From: Symbiodinium kawagutii
Lineage: Eukaryota > Sar > Dinophyceae > Suessiales > Symbiodiniaceae
Assembly (NCBI GenBank): GCA_009767595.1
Contig: VSDK01001399.1
Location: 69,889 to 133,888 of the forward strand
Reading direction: 5' to 3'
Length of the DNA: 64,000 bases
A program made the position numbers and the translations under genes. Below the pieces are notes generated by a model, which was not told the origin of the DNA, made no database searches, and saw only the letters and a list, made by a program, of their open reading frames with translations. Shown here in pieces: positions 51,414 through 62,116 of the stretch (position 1 is its first letter; each line of letters opens with the position of its first letter).

Positions 51414-54098
51414 ATCTTCGCAGTGACCGGGGTCGCGGTCTCGCGACCGATCAGGATGCAAATGCCATCATATATGCTCAACCAGCACGTTTTCCCAGTC
51501 TGAACTTCTTGGTGAACTTATCCCCCAGCTTCTTGGTTGCTTAACTGCTATCGGCTATCCTCAGGATGCAAATGCCATCTTGTCCATCATCATGTTGGTG
51601 GTCTTCGTTCTTGGACTCACTTTGCTGGACGGGAGAGCCAGGTCATGCGGCACCCAAAGGATGATCATAGCTGGGGTGGCAGCGGATATACCAGGCAGTC
51701 TGAAGACTTTGAACATTAGCAATGGATAAGTCTGGCAGATTGGATATATCTGTGTACATAATACTATCAGATTATATATGTATATGTTTATATTAATTTG
51801 ATATATGCACCGCTGACAGCAGGGATTAGAATAATTCTACCCCAACATATACCCTACTCAAGATATATATTTATGTTTTTGATATATAGTTACGGCCCCC
51901 AATAATCATACCCCCACATTGACCTACTGAGAGCTCTATCAATATATACACCCCTAAATCTTTATAATTAAAGAATACATTTGTGGTGTGCATATATATA
52001 TATATACATACCCTCTGATGATCAAACATAGCAATGGAAAATCGGCTAATTATTTATGGTTTCCCAGGGTTTCTCTACAAAATATGGTGATTTTCCATTG
52101 CTATGTTAAATCACCGGAGTGTAATTAATATTTATTCATGTATATATATGTATAATTTTTATTGTTTACATTGATAAAAACATATATACATATCCCTAAA
52201 TCTCTGTACAACTCAGTTGTAGCTTCATCAATCAATCGCAATTTGTGTGCCAGGACATGCTTGTCTTGGCAGTTGCAGCTCTTCAACTCCTGAGGCCCAA
52301 GGAGGAGACTGCCCAGGGCCACAAGATGTTACTGGTAGAAATGGTAGTTTGTCAAGCCATGGGAGACCCCCAAAATGGTTGGTTTACTACTATAAACGGT
52401 TATTATTGGATGATTTAGGGGTACCCCTGTGGCTTGAGAAACCACCAAACAGGAAATCTGATCAAAGAATTGCAAGAGCCACTTGGTGGCTCTGAACATA
52501 TCTTCCAGATCATGAAAGCTTGATCGATGGGATAGCAGGGTAGCAGGAGAGCGGCATATTTTCACAACTCTTGTGACTCTTTTTGCCAGAGGACCAGAGC
52601 TGCGCCTTGATCAATTTAACGAAGCACTTGAAGAAACTCGCCATGCTCGATGTGCTGATTCTTGGTATCCTTGTCATGGTGATCAGTGGCTCAGTGTATC
52701 GTGATGAAGGCTTTCCGGAGGGCGAAGGGCCAAAAACACTGGAAGTAGATGAGACAAGATTGGGGATATATAGGGTACTTGGATGATCAACTCATCTAGA
52801 AAGCGCTTATTCATGCTTGCGAACTATCAGCTATCAATGAATGGCAATTGAAAGAATTCAGACTGTTGTATGGGCGTTGCGGTTAACATGACGGGAACGT
52901 TTTCATGTTTTTGCGACTCTGGTGCAATCAAAGTCAGAAAATTGGTCGAGCCGTCGACATTCACAACATCACCGAAGTGAATGGCAGAACGTTGAGGAAC
53001 TCTGAAGCCTACAGAAAGAGTGTGTAAAGTGTAGATCAATATCTCGTTCAAGGCATTGATCGACTTTTGACTGTTCGAGTCCTCCATTCATGAATGATTT
53101 GCTGCTTGCTTCACAGCTTGGAAGGCTTGAGTGTCGTTGACAGACATCCAATGTTGATGTGTCATGACTCCTGACTGTCCAGGATTGTTGGTTAAATGGT
53201 CGATCAATGATTGAAAGATGGTTGCTCATGTACAATAGTCCTTTGTCAGAACGCTTTCATCCTTGAAGATGCTGAACCTCCACCAGGGCAGCCTTTGTTC
53301 CTAATGACAGCCCTACCCCAGGAAAATGAACATCAACTCTGAGGCTTCTATCAGAGAGGTCACCCCGTTGTGCCATAGTTCATCTGTGGTCCCTGTTGGC
53401 TTGCCACCCTCCGAATGTGGTGGTGTTTCAATCCATAGGGGTACCCCAAAATCATCCATTACTAGTCATTTGATGCTAATAAATCAACCACGGATTCCCT
53501 ATTTTAAGAAGCCCCCATGTAATGGCCCACGCTATGATTGATGGTAATACAAACTTTGGTCTTTATCCAGTACTAGTCATTCAATGGTAATAACCCATAA
53601 TAAATCAACCATAACTTGGGGATTCCTCCCTATTTTTAAGAACCTCCCATATAGTAGTTGTTAACCATTATTGTTACTGATTCTCCCCTATTAATCCCTA
53701 TGTTTCACCATGAACTAGTTGCTGGTTTTGAACATTTTTCATTTTCCCTAGTAACCATTAACAAATGGTTTGTTGACTAATATGTTGTAAAGGAGTTCAA
53801 ACCAGTTCAAACCACCAACCAGTTAACCATCATTAACCGTTAATCATGATTCTCCCCTATGGTTGTTGGTGATTCTCCCCTATTAATCCCGATGTTTAAC
53901 CATTAATTAACCACCATTAACCACCCCAACCTGCAACTAAATGTCGCGACAGCAGGCTTGGTGTTGAAGCCTGAGCGTGGCTTGTTAGCCCTGGCTGGTG
54001 CCGAAGCGATGCACTACTTGGCCTATGCCTTGGTGCACAGCTCCGTTAAGGCGGGCGCGGGTCAGTCGCGGGTCGGTTGGTCCGGAGTGAAGATCGAG
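51414..54098 (+). CDS. Gene J, paraquat-inducible protein A (PqiA)-like membrane protein, partial, five exons
   Basis: Exons 51414-51454, 51565-51627, 52254-52334, 52592-52709 and 53956 to about 54098. Joined in phase they give a membrane helix (SIIMLVVFVLGLTLL), DMLVLAVAALQLLRPKEETA, a second helix block LKKLAMLDVLILGILVMVIS, then SVYRDEG and LVLKPERGLLALAGAEAMHY. The K-x-A/S-MLDV start of a helix, and a following GL..L...E..HY segment, match what I recall of PqiA-domain proteins of dinoflagellates. In bacteria the family forms inner-membrane complexes linked to envelope lipid transport; the role here is unknown. Donors used: GA (51455, 51628), GT (52335), GC (52710), the mixed donor set known for dinoflagellates. 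The start and N-terminal exons are not assigned; the helix exon at 41539 is a possible partner. The last exon's end is uncertain, and it can read into a family B end. Confidence 0.58.
51451..51579. repeat. 19-bp direct repeats bounding a 110-base intron of gene J
   Basis: TCAGGATGCAAATGCCATC at 51451-51469 and again at 51561-51579. Removing one period keeps the reading frame. Confidence 0.9.
52010..52125. mobile_element. Family F hairpin element, copy 2, in gene J intron
   Basis: CATAGCAATGGAAAATC left arm and GATTTTCCATTGCTATG right arm; ends ACCCTCTG and CGGAGTGT. Confidence 0.85.
52341..52448. mobile_element. Family A hairpin element, copy 16, six bases inside a gene J intron
   Basis: ATGGTAGTTTGTCAAGCCAT left end and TGTGGCTTGAGAAACCACC right end. 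The donor of exon 52254-52334 lies directly upstream. Confidence 0.85.
52860..53240. other. Ambiguous coding-like stretch inside gene J
   Basis: The minus strand is open for 86 codons (FGDVVNVDGSTNFLTLIAPE). The + strand offers short exons (MGVAVNMTGTFSCFCDSGA; LEGLSVVDRHPMLMCHDS). Not resolved. Confidence 0.3.
53417..53524. mobile_element. Family A hairpin element, copy 17, with a partial second copy to 53655
   Basis: GTGGTGGTGTTTCAATCCAT left end and TTAAGAAGCCCCCATGTAAT right end. 53560-53655 repeats CAGTACTAGTCATTCAATGG through AAGAACCTCCCATAT. Confidence 0.7.
53718..53822. mobile_element. Family G element, copy 4
   Basis: TTGCTGGTTTTGAACATTTT left end; CAAACCACCAACCAG right end. Confidence 0.7.
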
Positions 54099-54219
54099 AT
54101 GGCTATGGGTCAATATTAACCATCAAGCTTATGGCTTAATAATGACCAACCAAATCATAAGGAAAACAATGGTTGATGATAGGGGAACCAGGGGTACAGG
54201 GTTTTGACCCACTGCCAGA
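54099..54219. mobile_element. Family B hairpin element, copy 19
   Basis: ATGGCTATGGGTCAATATTA left end; GTTTTGACCCACTGCCAG right end. It abuts the last gene J exon. Confidence 0.88.
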
Positions 54220-54483
54220 TTCTTTGAGAGATTCGAAGTGAAAGAAACAGAAGATCTTTGAAGATCTAGACTTTTTGGGGAGAAACTAAAATGCAAAACA
54301 AATGAGAGATGATTGTTTTAATTGAGAGACTTTTTGTCACTTTGGCAGCTGAGAGCAGTGCTCGCTGGCTGGGGGTGACAATATGAAGATCTATGAAGAC
54401 TTCCCTTGCTGCGGCACTGGTTCGAACTTTGACACAGATATGTTGTTTCTACAAAGCCCCCCCTGGTTTGTTTCCTGCTGGCG

Positions 54484-54819
54484 GCATATCCGAGGAGGCC
54501 ACCAGTACCACTTCGAAGGCCTCCGTGCTCGAATCCGAAGCCAAGAGAGATGAAGTCTCGGTGACCTCGACCTCTTCAGAGAGGTCTATTTCTCTCCCTA
54601 CCACAGCCTCTGGCGTCATTTGGCGTCGCAAGCTGCAAGCCTTGGTTGGTGCTAGTGCCCATGCTAGTCGTGATGCTTTGGGTGGCGAACCCAGCTACTA
54701 CCTTAGGTTTTTGGGTTTTATTTGGGATATGATTGATTTGCCATGTAGCCACTAAAAGTTCTTTTTTTTTTTTTTTTCGCAGGGGATCTATAAGCACCAA
54801 GTTGTTGCTGCCATTGTGA
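54484..54819 (+). CDS. Two-exon gene end split by a family D intron, unknown protein
   Basis: Exon to 54706 reads ISEEATSTTSKASVLESEAK, SVTSTSSERSISLPTTASGV, RRKLQALVGASAHASRDAL and ends CCTTAG/GTTTTTG. The 76-base intron carries a run of 16 T before CGCAG. The next exon 54783-54819 reads GSISTKLLLPL, TGA; the split codon fits. The protein is serine/threonine rich. The upstream limit is uncertain. The minus strand is also open (EEVEVTETSSLLASDSSTEA). Confidence 0.52.
54694..54801. mobile_element. Family D element, copy 4
   Basis: GGGATATGATTGATTTGCCA and GGGATCTATAAGCACCAAG match the other D copies; the left end CTACTACCTTAG recalls copy 1. Confidence 0.75.
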
Positions 54820-55174
54820 AAACTGATGTTCATTAACCAATACAACAGAGTGATCCAAGAGCTGCTCACGCACTTGTTGCTTGGTGCTGTTGACTGCAGT
54901 TGGTGGTGAAACTAGTTATTGCTGATGGCGGTACAGTGACATGGTGACAGAGTCTCTGAATGTCGACTCCCAAGTAATCGATCCTGGTCAGTTGATGTAT
55001 GTCGTTGAGTGGAGTACCATGAGCCCCCTGAAGTGAGAATCTGATGCTTTGGCACTGACAGCTGCACTCAAGCCATGCAGCAACGCTAATGACAGCGTTG
55101 AGGCTTACTACAAAGCCCCCACAAAATAACATTGGTGAGTCAACCTCGATTTGTCCGGCCAATGTTGACATCAG

Positions 55175-55282
55175 ATCCAAAAATAGCCACCTCCAGCCCC
55201 TGGGGTGTTGAGGAGCGACAGTGCAGTGAGAACAGTGAGATGTCGATTGAGAGCCTGAGCTGCCACGTTTAAGCGGGTCCTG
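55175..55282 (+). CDS. Candidate exon, unknown protein
   Basis: Acceptor GTTGACATCAG; frame PKIATSSPWGVEERQCSENS, MSIESLSCH, reaching GTTTAAG. A 161-codon minus frame overlaps (54866-55351). Confidence 0.4.
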
Positions 55283-55625
55283 GACCACGGATGCCGATCC
55301 CATTTTTTCAACACTCGGCGTCCACCTTTCCACCTTTCCTGATGTGAACATGAGTAGGACAACAAATCATTGTGGTTCATCATTGATGTATCATTAGTCA
55401 TGGGTAACTATTAACGACCATGGCTCATGACAAATCAAAGTCTTTGATCACTCTAGATCACAGTCACCCTGATCCATTTGAGGGCCGGCTTGAACCGTTG
55501 GGAAAGTTGGGTGAATCGCTACAGATCTCTGTGGCAGATGTCTAGGCCTGATTCGTCAATGTAAAGATTCGACGAGTTTAGGTTTGGTTTAGTCCAAGTG
55601 GTTTTCTGGGGTTCATTTCTAATCC

Positions 55626-55883
55626 ATGAACTGGAAGGATGAACCTGCCACAACTTTGCCAAGCTGGCGCTGTATAGCTCCGAGACCACTGACGTGGGAT
55701 TGCGCCTGCTGTTTTGCCACGCGCCAAATCTCTAGCTGGAATCGCTATTTGTCTACAGAAGGCCTTCATTTCGTTGGAGTGAAACAGGGTTTGCAGTGGA
55801 AAATGTGCATGTGCATGCAGTTCATGACGAGCAATTACAGAAAGGATCTGTTTCCTGAGTCTACCACAAGTGTTCCTAAATGA
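55626..55883 (+). CDS. Candidate coding region, strand not certain
   Basis: 85 codons ATG to TGA: LTWDCACCFATRQISSWNRY, FVGVKQGLQWKMCMCMQF. The minus strand has 108 open codons (ARDLARGKTAGAIPRQWSRS). Confidence 0.35.
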   Translation: MNWKDEPATTLPSWRCIAPRPLTWDCACCFATRQISSWNRYLSTEGLHFVGVKQGLQWKMCMCMQFMTSNYRKDLFPESTTSVPK

Positions 55884-56041
55884 CATCCATTGAGCTTGGC
55901 CCATTCTGCTGAAGAGACAATGACAAATGAAGGTTGATGAACTGTAATAGTCTCATGTTGGTGCCACATCTTTCCAGTCTGGTGTTCTGCGCTGGGCGGG
56001 CATACAGTAATTAGCAAAGTTCTGGGCATACAAAGTGCCAG

Positions 56042-56278
56042 TGCTGCTTACCTGTTCTTGAGCTGGAATTCCAAGACCTGAAGGAACATTTCTTGAAACA
56101 TGAACTGGATCAGGTGTGTTCACCATAGGGTACCAACACTTGTTGCTTGCCTTCTCACCATAGATTTTGACGGGGTCAGTTGTCCTGTTGTGATATTTTT
56201 CTACACATTTCAATCCAGGAGCTTGGGAGCCAAACATCTGGCAAATCATTTGCCTGCTCTGCTGACTATGCCACGAAG
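56042..56278 (+). CDS. Gene M, two phase-zero exons, unknown protein
   Basis: Exon 56042-56113 (CLPVLELEFQDLKEHFLKHE) ends CAG/GTGTGT. A 105-base intron ends TTTTTCTACACATTTCAATCCAG. Exon 56219-56278 reads ELGSQTSGKSFACSADYATK and meets GTGGACG. Splice signals are very good. A 188-codon minus frame across this region is taken as chance. Confidence 0.5.
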
Positions 56279-56599
56279 GTGGACGTAGAGTCCATAGTTT
56301 AGACACTAGCAGAATCCCGGTGGATGGATGCTGGTAGAGGCTTATACTGTAGTATGACTGCTTGACACAGGAGGCAATCCATGCCTTGCAAACAGCACTA
56401 AACGAGTGTAATTGACCTTTTTGCCACTTTGGTGAGGCCCACTGGACCATGTTGGGCTTTTGTATTCGGGAGCTATTCACATCACAGCATGGGGACATTT
56501 CCAACCCCGTATGCCTCACTTAGCTTGTACGACCCCTGCGGCAACTCATAAAATTGCGGCCGCTCGTACTTGTCGTCTCTCTTCATGAACCTTATGTGG

Positions 56600-57085
56600 A
56601 GCAAAATAATCACTTCCCCCAATACTAAATAACCCTCCCCAAATTGGAAGCATGGCGAGCTAATTTTTTCATCAGGGGGTTTTTAATATTCGGGTCCCGG
56701 ACGGACCAATAATAATCAATTAAAATTCCTTATTCATAGAAATGAAGCATTTTGATTTCAACATCTAACTAGATTCCTTTTTGAATTCTATTTAGAATAT
56801 TGCTAAAACTGGATTTCGAAGCTTACCCCCAAAAATCAACTATAATTCCTTATTAATAAAGATAGACAAATTCGATTTTAGCATTTCATTAAACTCCTTT
56901 TTTACATTAGATTTCAAATATTAGTAAAAAAAAATAGATTTCAAAGAGGACCCTAATGATAAATTTTCAGTCCCAAGCTATTTCTACTATTAGGGGTAAA
57001 GACCCTTCGGGAATGAATGCGTTTTCCTATTGATTTCAAGCGCCACAATTAACAACGCAATTACAAATTAAAAAACACGGAAATC
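56600..57085. other. AT-rich island with an internal degenerate duplication
   Basis: Composition and vocabulary differ from the rest: AAAATTCCTTATT, TTCGATTTTAGCATTTCATT, TTAGATTTCAAATATTAG. 56710-56826 and 56830-56952 align loosely as two copies of about 120 bases. Confidence 0.6.
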
Positions 57086-57274
57086 CGGAATTTCACTCAT
57101 ATTTGTATTATTTGGGGGTCACTTTTAGTAATACCCGGAAGGGATTATTTGTGAAGTCACAGGCAAGCGCATTCTTTGTGACTCCATTTTCATGGTGCGG
57201 GCCAACTACTACTACTACCAGAAATTCCCTTCTCAAACAACCTTGTTTTCTGTTTTTCGGGCGTTTATGGACAG

Positions 57275-57492
57275 CCTCAGATTTCCCAGCAAAACTTGCC
57301 AAAAGGGACAGCAATGGCAGCATCTCCAGCACTTCTGCAGTCAAAGGAGATGCAACACCAGATCTTTGGATGTCAGGACAGTCTGATGCAGCTTGGGACA
57401 GCTCAAGACTCGGAAGGGATTGCTTAGATTGCATAGTTTCAGAGCTCGAGCTGGAAGTTGACGCTCATGCTGATTGCGGGATGGTTGTTTGA
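57275..57492 (+). CDS. Candidate terminal exon, acidic protein
   Basis: Acceptor GTTTATGGACAG; frame SDFPAKLAKRDSNGSISSTS, GDATPDLWMSGQSDAAWDSS, DCIVSELELEVDAHADCGMV, TGA. The open frame extends upstream to 57103 but that part looks intronic. Confidence 0.5.
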
Positions 57493-57831
57493 TGTGGTCT
57501 AGAAAGTTTTGAGAGAGCAGATTGTCCTTAGTTAAGAGGAGCACGCACTGAAAGAATGTTTCATCATTCAAACCGTTAAACCTCACCAAGTATCATTCAG
57601 CAACATCAGCCATAATAAACGGATGGCTATATCCCAAATTCACCATCATTCGCCAACCATCAACTATCACTTATCATTCATTGATCATCACCATTATTAG
57701 CATCAACCATCATGAGTCATGATATAGCCATAGAAATTCGAGAGCATCAGCCAGCATTGGTCATCATTGACCATCATGAACCATCAGCATCATTCATTAC
57801 CCATCAATTCCTATGCTGGCCGTTCCTTCAC

Positions 57832-58044
57832 CATAGAAATTCACGAGTTCCATCCCAGCGATTCAGCCAGCGCTCGGCCCAACCGCTCCGCACCGCTTCG
57901 TTGAGTCATCCCCTTCACCATGCACCGCTTTGTAAAGCACGGGTCTCGTCCCATAGACTGTACAGCTTGGCCATGCTACCCTCGCAGGGTATTGGACAAG
58001 ATCTCCCAAGTCGAGTTACCAGGATCATGATTTCACAGAGATGA
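57832..58044 (+). CDS. Candidate coding region
   Basis: SRVPSQRFSQRSAQPLRTAS, HAPLCKARVSSHRLYSLAML, RVTRIMISQR, TGA. The minus strand is open too. Confidence 0.38.
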   Translation, partial: HRNSRVPSQRFSQRSAQPLRTASLSHPLHHAPLCKARVSSHRLYSLAMLPSQGIGQDLPSRVTRIMISQR

Positions 58045-58047
58045 CTC

Positions 58048-58134
58048 ATGGGCCGTCCATTGGGGGCTTCAGAGCACTTTGAAGATGATCCCTGGATCCT
58101 TGGGAATACCTCTATCGCTCCGGCGCTGTTGTGA
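58048..58134 (+). CDS. Small ORF, 28 residues
   Basis: MGRPLGASEHFEDDPWILGN then TSIAPALL, TGA. It may be a terminal exon; overlaps no repeat. Confidence 0.3.
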   Translation: MGRPLGASEHFEDDPWILGNTSIAPALL

Positions 58135-58233
58135 TGATTTTGTACAGAGTTTTTCAACTAAGCCACAACAGCGCCCTCCGGCTGTCTCGGTGATTGGAAA
58201 CCGCTATTGAAAAGAGGAGTTATACGGTGGTTT

Positions 58234-58241
58234 GAGGAAAG

Positions 58242-58328
<87 letters not shown>

Positions 58329-58375
58329 CTCATCATCATCATCATCATCATCGTTATCCTCATCATCATGTTATT
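58234..58375. repeat. ATC/CGT imperfect trinucleotide microsatellite
   Basis: ATCATC run changing to CATCGT units and back. Source of a poly-serine frame. Confidence 0.92.
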
Positions 58376-58647
58376 CAATGTTTTTGTTGGGACTTAGGAC
58401 TGTAATTACAATTACAAGCAATGTACCAGAATCATTGAAGCATTTTCGATTGCCAGGACATGCAATCAGAAAGGGTACTAGCAGCTAGTGAGAACCTCAG
58501 CCATGAACAACTACTATGAATAGCTTAGTGGTTTAGCCATGAACAAGTACCAAAAAACTAACGGAAACAAACACAGCTTGCATAGCACGACCTTAGCCAT
58601 GGACAACCAGCCTAAACCTTGGCTTTCCCCATCAATGAGAAGGTATT

Positions 58648-58785
58648 TTGTTGCACAGCCCACTTCCAGCAGTTGATGATGAGGATTTGCTGGCGATATG
58701 GGTGTTTCTGATGTCTTTTGATCCTTGCTGGAGCCATCTATCATTGCCATTGGTTTCAAATATTGTGTATTTTTGGTCGACTTCA
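58648..58785 (+). CDS. Candidate exon upstream of a compound microsatellite
   Basis: LHSPLPAVDDEDLLAIWVFL, MSFDPCWSHLSLPLVSNIVY; open into the GTT repeat. Confidence 0.33.
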
Positions 58786-58787
58786 AC

Positions 58788-58788
<1 letters not shown>

Positions 58789-58830
<42 letters not shown>

Positions 58831-58853
58831 GGTTGTTGTGGTTGTTGTTGTGG

Positions 58854-58896
<43 letters not shown>

Positions 58897-58922
58897 ATTA
58901 GGAGTAGTAGGAGTAGTAGTAG

Positions 58923-58976
<54 letters not shown>

Positions 58977-58982
58977 TAGTTT
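58789..58982. repeat. Compound GTT then AGT microsatellite
   Basis: GTT units 58789-58896 with GTG variants, then AGT units to 58982 with GGAGT variants. The change of motif is abrupt, at TGTATTAGGAG. Confidence 0.95.
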
Positions 58983-59076
58983 TTTCCTCAAGAATGATGT
59001 CTTTCTTACGGTTTGGGTCCAGGGGATGGTGCTTACATAGCATCCAACAAGTGGTAAGCTCAACCAGAATCAATCC

Positions 59077-59314
59077 TCAACCGACCATAGACCAGGTCAT
59101 AAACCAGGCCCCAGAACCATGGTGCGGCCTGCTTTCACAGCCACGGCACAGGCGTGTTTTCGCACGGTGCACTTTGTTGCTCGCTTGGTTGGCAAAGATC
59201 CGACCAGGCCGGTGGGTCCAGGGGGATCCGACTTTCGCCTGGGGGGAGGCAGGCCAGGAGCTACCAGGAGTGGTGCAACCAAATGGTAGTGATGAATGCT
59301 TGGTGAAGGCTTAG
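59077..59314 (+). CDS. Candidate exon, unknown protein
   Basis: About 78 codons in one GC-rich frame: PQPTIDQVINQAPEPWCGLL, RRVFARCTLLLAWLAKIRPG, GDPTFAWGEAGQELPGVV, ending TAG. Confidence 0.48.
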
Positions 59315-59435
59315 TTTATGGTTGTTTACTGCTTTGTGTTTGGATATGTTTGGATACTTTTTTTTTTCAAAGGTTGATGTACAATGGGCGGTGGCTGGTT
59401 GCCTGGTGAGGTTCGTATGTTGCCTTGACTGATCC

Positions 59436-59602
59436 TTGTTGGTTGATTCCAACAGTTGGATATGTTCCCGGCCGCGACCCAACCAGCATGTGCTCAGCCG
59501 TTGTCAAACTCTCGACCTTGATTACTTCCAAGTTGTAGAGCAAGGAAGGCTGCGTGCAGCGGTTTCTTTGTGTGTCATTCAAGAAAAATGGCTATGGGTC
59601 AA
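59436..59602 (+). CDS. Candidate exon reading into a family B end
   Basis: CQTLDLDYFQVVEQGRLRAA, SLCVIQEKWLW, then a possible donor TGG/GTCAAT supplied by the element's left end. Confidence 0.4.
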
Positions 59603-59703
59603 TATTGACCATCAATATTAAGCAACATTAAGCAACAAAAATGGGGGAAAACAATGGTCAATGATGGGAACCAGGGGTACAGGGTTTGGACCCACTGCCA
59701 CAT
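59588..59703. mobile_element. Family B hairpin element, copy 20
   Basis: ATGGCTATGGGTCAATATTG left end; GGTTTGGACCCACTGCCA right end. Confidence 0.85.
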
Positions 59704-60060
59704 TAAGAACGCGTTCTCATTGATACTTGAACATTGTCGCAAACCATGCTGTAATATGCCGTCGCTAGAGGCATTCGGCCCAACTTTGCACCCAAAACAA
59801 TAGAACAAGGCATTCATCCTGGTATTCTTTTTAAGTTGCTTTAGACAAGGTTCTGGTTCTCTTTTGTTGTCATGTTCTTTCTTTCGTATTGCCGTTGTTC
59901 GGGTTTTACTTTTGATTGCGCGTTCGTTTTGCATGTCTCGCAGCGGGTTTAGTTGGTGGTTGTACCTGGCATCGGATGCAAGGTTTGCCATCACTATTGA
60001 TCAGACAAAAACGCAGGCAGTCAGGCAGTGGTTGTAGTTGTCCCCCTTGTCCGACAAAAA

Positions 60061-60228
60061 ATGAGCAGAGGCAGTAGAAAACCCGAAGGGAACGTGCCTC
60101 TGACACTGAGCAACATCTCAGAGGCACTAGAAACACTTCTTGGGAAGCGAAGAAAATCAACAAAACGCGTGGAGAGAAATGAACAAAAGAAGGTTCATAG
60201 TGTACTTAGGAATTTTACCAAAGTTGGT
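60061..60228 (+). CDS. Candidate first exon, basic protein
   Basis: ATG at 60061: MSRGSRKPEGNVPLTLSNIS, EALETLLGKRRKSTKRVERN, HSVLRNFTK to a CAAA/GTTGGT donor-like site. The open frame continues to TGA at 60330. Confidence 0.48.
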
Positions 60229-60339
60229 AGTTTGATGCTGAGACTTCAATGTTTTCGTTACTCGTGTAACCTTCAGTGGAGAATGCGTTGGCTGGTTTAT
60301 GATCAAATTCAAATATCGTTTAGTTCCTGATGATTCCTG

Positions 60340-60990
60340 GGATTCTATATTTTGAGAAAGGCCACTATTGATGATCAACATCCATCCACAATTTGTCTAG
60401 GATCGTCAGTGAATAGCAATCATCGAAAGCCACGGTCAACCATTATCAAATCGTGATTGTGCGTAATAAAGCTCATTGTCGACCATGATCAATCGTCACT
60501 TAACCATCATTTAGCCATCATTCAATCAGCATTTAAAGCATGAGCTGGCCATGATTTGCATAGCTAATTATCAAAAACCACTATGTAACTATGTATATCA
60601 ACTATCAATTGACCATCAACGACCATCAATAATTGACCACTAATCAACCATCACAAATCATCAAATAACTATCAATTCACCGTCATTCAAGGCATCAATA
60701 TCCGTCTTAATTTTCTGACTTTGCAGCTGATTGCTAGTGTTAGCTATGTGCAGGGCTGGCCACAGCGTGCCCCCTACACAATGATGGCTCATCGATTGAA
60801 GATGAAGACGAAGACGAAGATCCGACACAACAAGGCACAACCCAGTAGGCTTATCAAGAATCATCCATAACCATCAAAAACCACGATCTAGCTGTTATAT
60901 GTCATATCTCAACCATGTAACCTGAAATGGTCGATGATATCCAACCACATCTAACCTATACCTAATCATCAACCATCTAACCATTGCATG
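60340..60990. other. Spacer with AACCATCA words
   Basis: No gene seen. A short minus frame at 60661-60864 is not supported by splice sites. Confidence 0.4.
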
Positions 60991-60996
60991 TCACAG

Positions 60997-61177
60997 TTGA
61001 TGCCCACCCGTGGTCAGGGCCCTGGAAGCCAAGATCGTGCGTGGCTTCGTGTCCGTTCGGTGCGCCACAGCGGTGGGGCACGGGGTGGTGGACACCCAAC
61101 CGTCGGACGCGGAACATGTGGGAGCAGTGTCTCGAACTTGGAAATTCAAAGGGAATTCATAAGGGGAATTCATGGGG
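60997..61177 (+). CDS. Candidate exon, frame unresolved
   Basis: Acceptor ATGTCACAG, donor GGG/GTTAT. Two frames open throughout: MPTRGQGPGSQDRAWLRV with GARGGGHPTVGRG, or DAHPWSGPWKPRSCVASC with RTRNMWEQCLELGNSKG. Strong GC rise. Confidence 0.45.
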
Positions 61178-61273
61178 GTTATAACCATTAATAATGGTGA
61201 ATTATTTTTTTGTAATGGTTGTTTAAAGTGATTACTAATGGTTAATAGTGGTTTCCCTCCACGATAGACACAG

Positions 61274-61403
61274 ATAGTGGTGTCGCACAAGAGGGGTACC
61301 CCAAAATGGTTGGTTTATTACTGCAAGTGGTTACTATTAATACTACAAATGGGTAATCAACTGGATGATTGGGGGGTACCCCTATCTTGAGAAACATCCA
61401 TAC
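61274..61403. mobile_element. Family A hairpin element, copy 18
   Basis: GATAGTGGTGTCGCACAAGA left end (drifted), CTATCTTGAGAAACATCCAT right end, full core. Confidence 0.75.
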
Positions 61404-61845
61404 GAGTCCAGTTCGCCCTGGTGGTACCTATCAACCATCCAGCTCTTCATAGTTCATACGCATTACTAGTAGGGCAACTACTATATAATGTAATGAAACA
61501 ACAAATTTTTGGAGTGCACCATTTTTGGACTCATATCATTGATCATCATTAAGCACCACTAAAGTCTAAATCCATCGTAATGATGATACAGTTTTAAAGC
61601 CATGGCAAATGATCATTAAAACCATTTTACTCATTAATATTATTTAATGACCATTTATACCCATTAACAACCCATCATTGAATGGTGATTTATGAGTGTT
61701 TTTTTTATCAATCATGATGGTTTTATTGATGAATCATGGTGGCATTCTTGTTGCTGACCAACCATCATGGACCATCAGATGAGTCACTATGAATTGATAG
61801 TGGTTCGCAACATAGCAACCGTGGTCAATGATGATAATGACAAAT
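61404..61845. other. Spacer of CATTAATGATCATT words
   Basis: No gene seen. Confidence 0.45.
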
Positions 61846-61847
61846 CA

Positions 61848-61957
61848 CGGTTCATCATGGTCCTCGGACTTTGGCGGTCTGTTTGAATGGCCCCAGCACT
61901 TTCTGGCGGTCTCGCATGATCGCAACTCAGGGAAGCTAACAACGACGTGTGTGATCT
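61848..61957 (+). CDS. Candidate terminal exon
   Basis: SDFGGLFEWPQHFLAVSHDR, NSGKLTTTCVI, TGA. An alternative frame RTLAVCLNGPSTFWRSRM ends in TAA. Confidence 0.38.
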
Positions 61958-62116
61958 GATTCGGGGGTCCGGGTTGCACCGAATTCAGTCGGTTACCCAT
62001 GGTGCATGGTGGTGCTAGAAAATGATCGTCGTGAGGAGGCGATCATGCTACCAAACATGGTGACGATCAAGATTGACAAGTCATAGATGAGTCATAGTTA
62101 ATTGATGTTAGTAGCT

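Noticed and set aside
54866..55351. 161-codon minus-strand frame
   Set aside because: Conflicts with + exon at 55175 and has no motif; length within chance expectation.
55953..56519. 188-codon minus-strand frame
   Set aside because: A frame this long is expected about once by chance in a window of this size, and it overlaps two + exons with good splice sites and matching phase.
58632..59063. Minus-strand poly-leucine/poly-glutamine protein
   Set aside because: Translation of the GTT and AGT microsatellites; flanking parts lack splice support.
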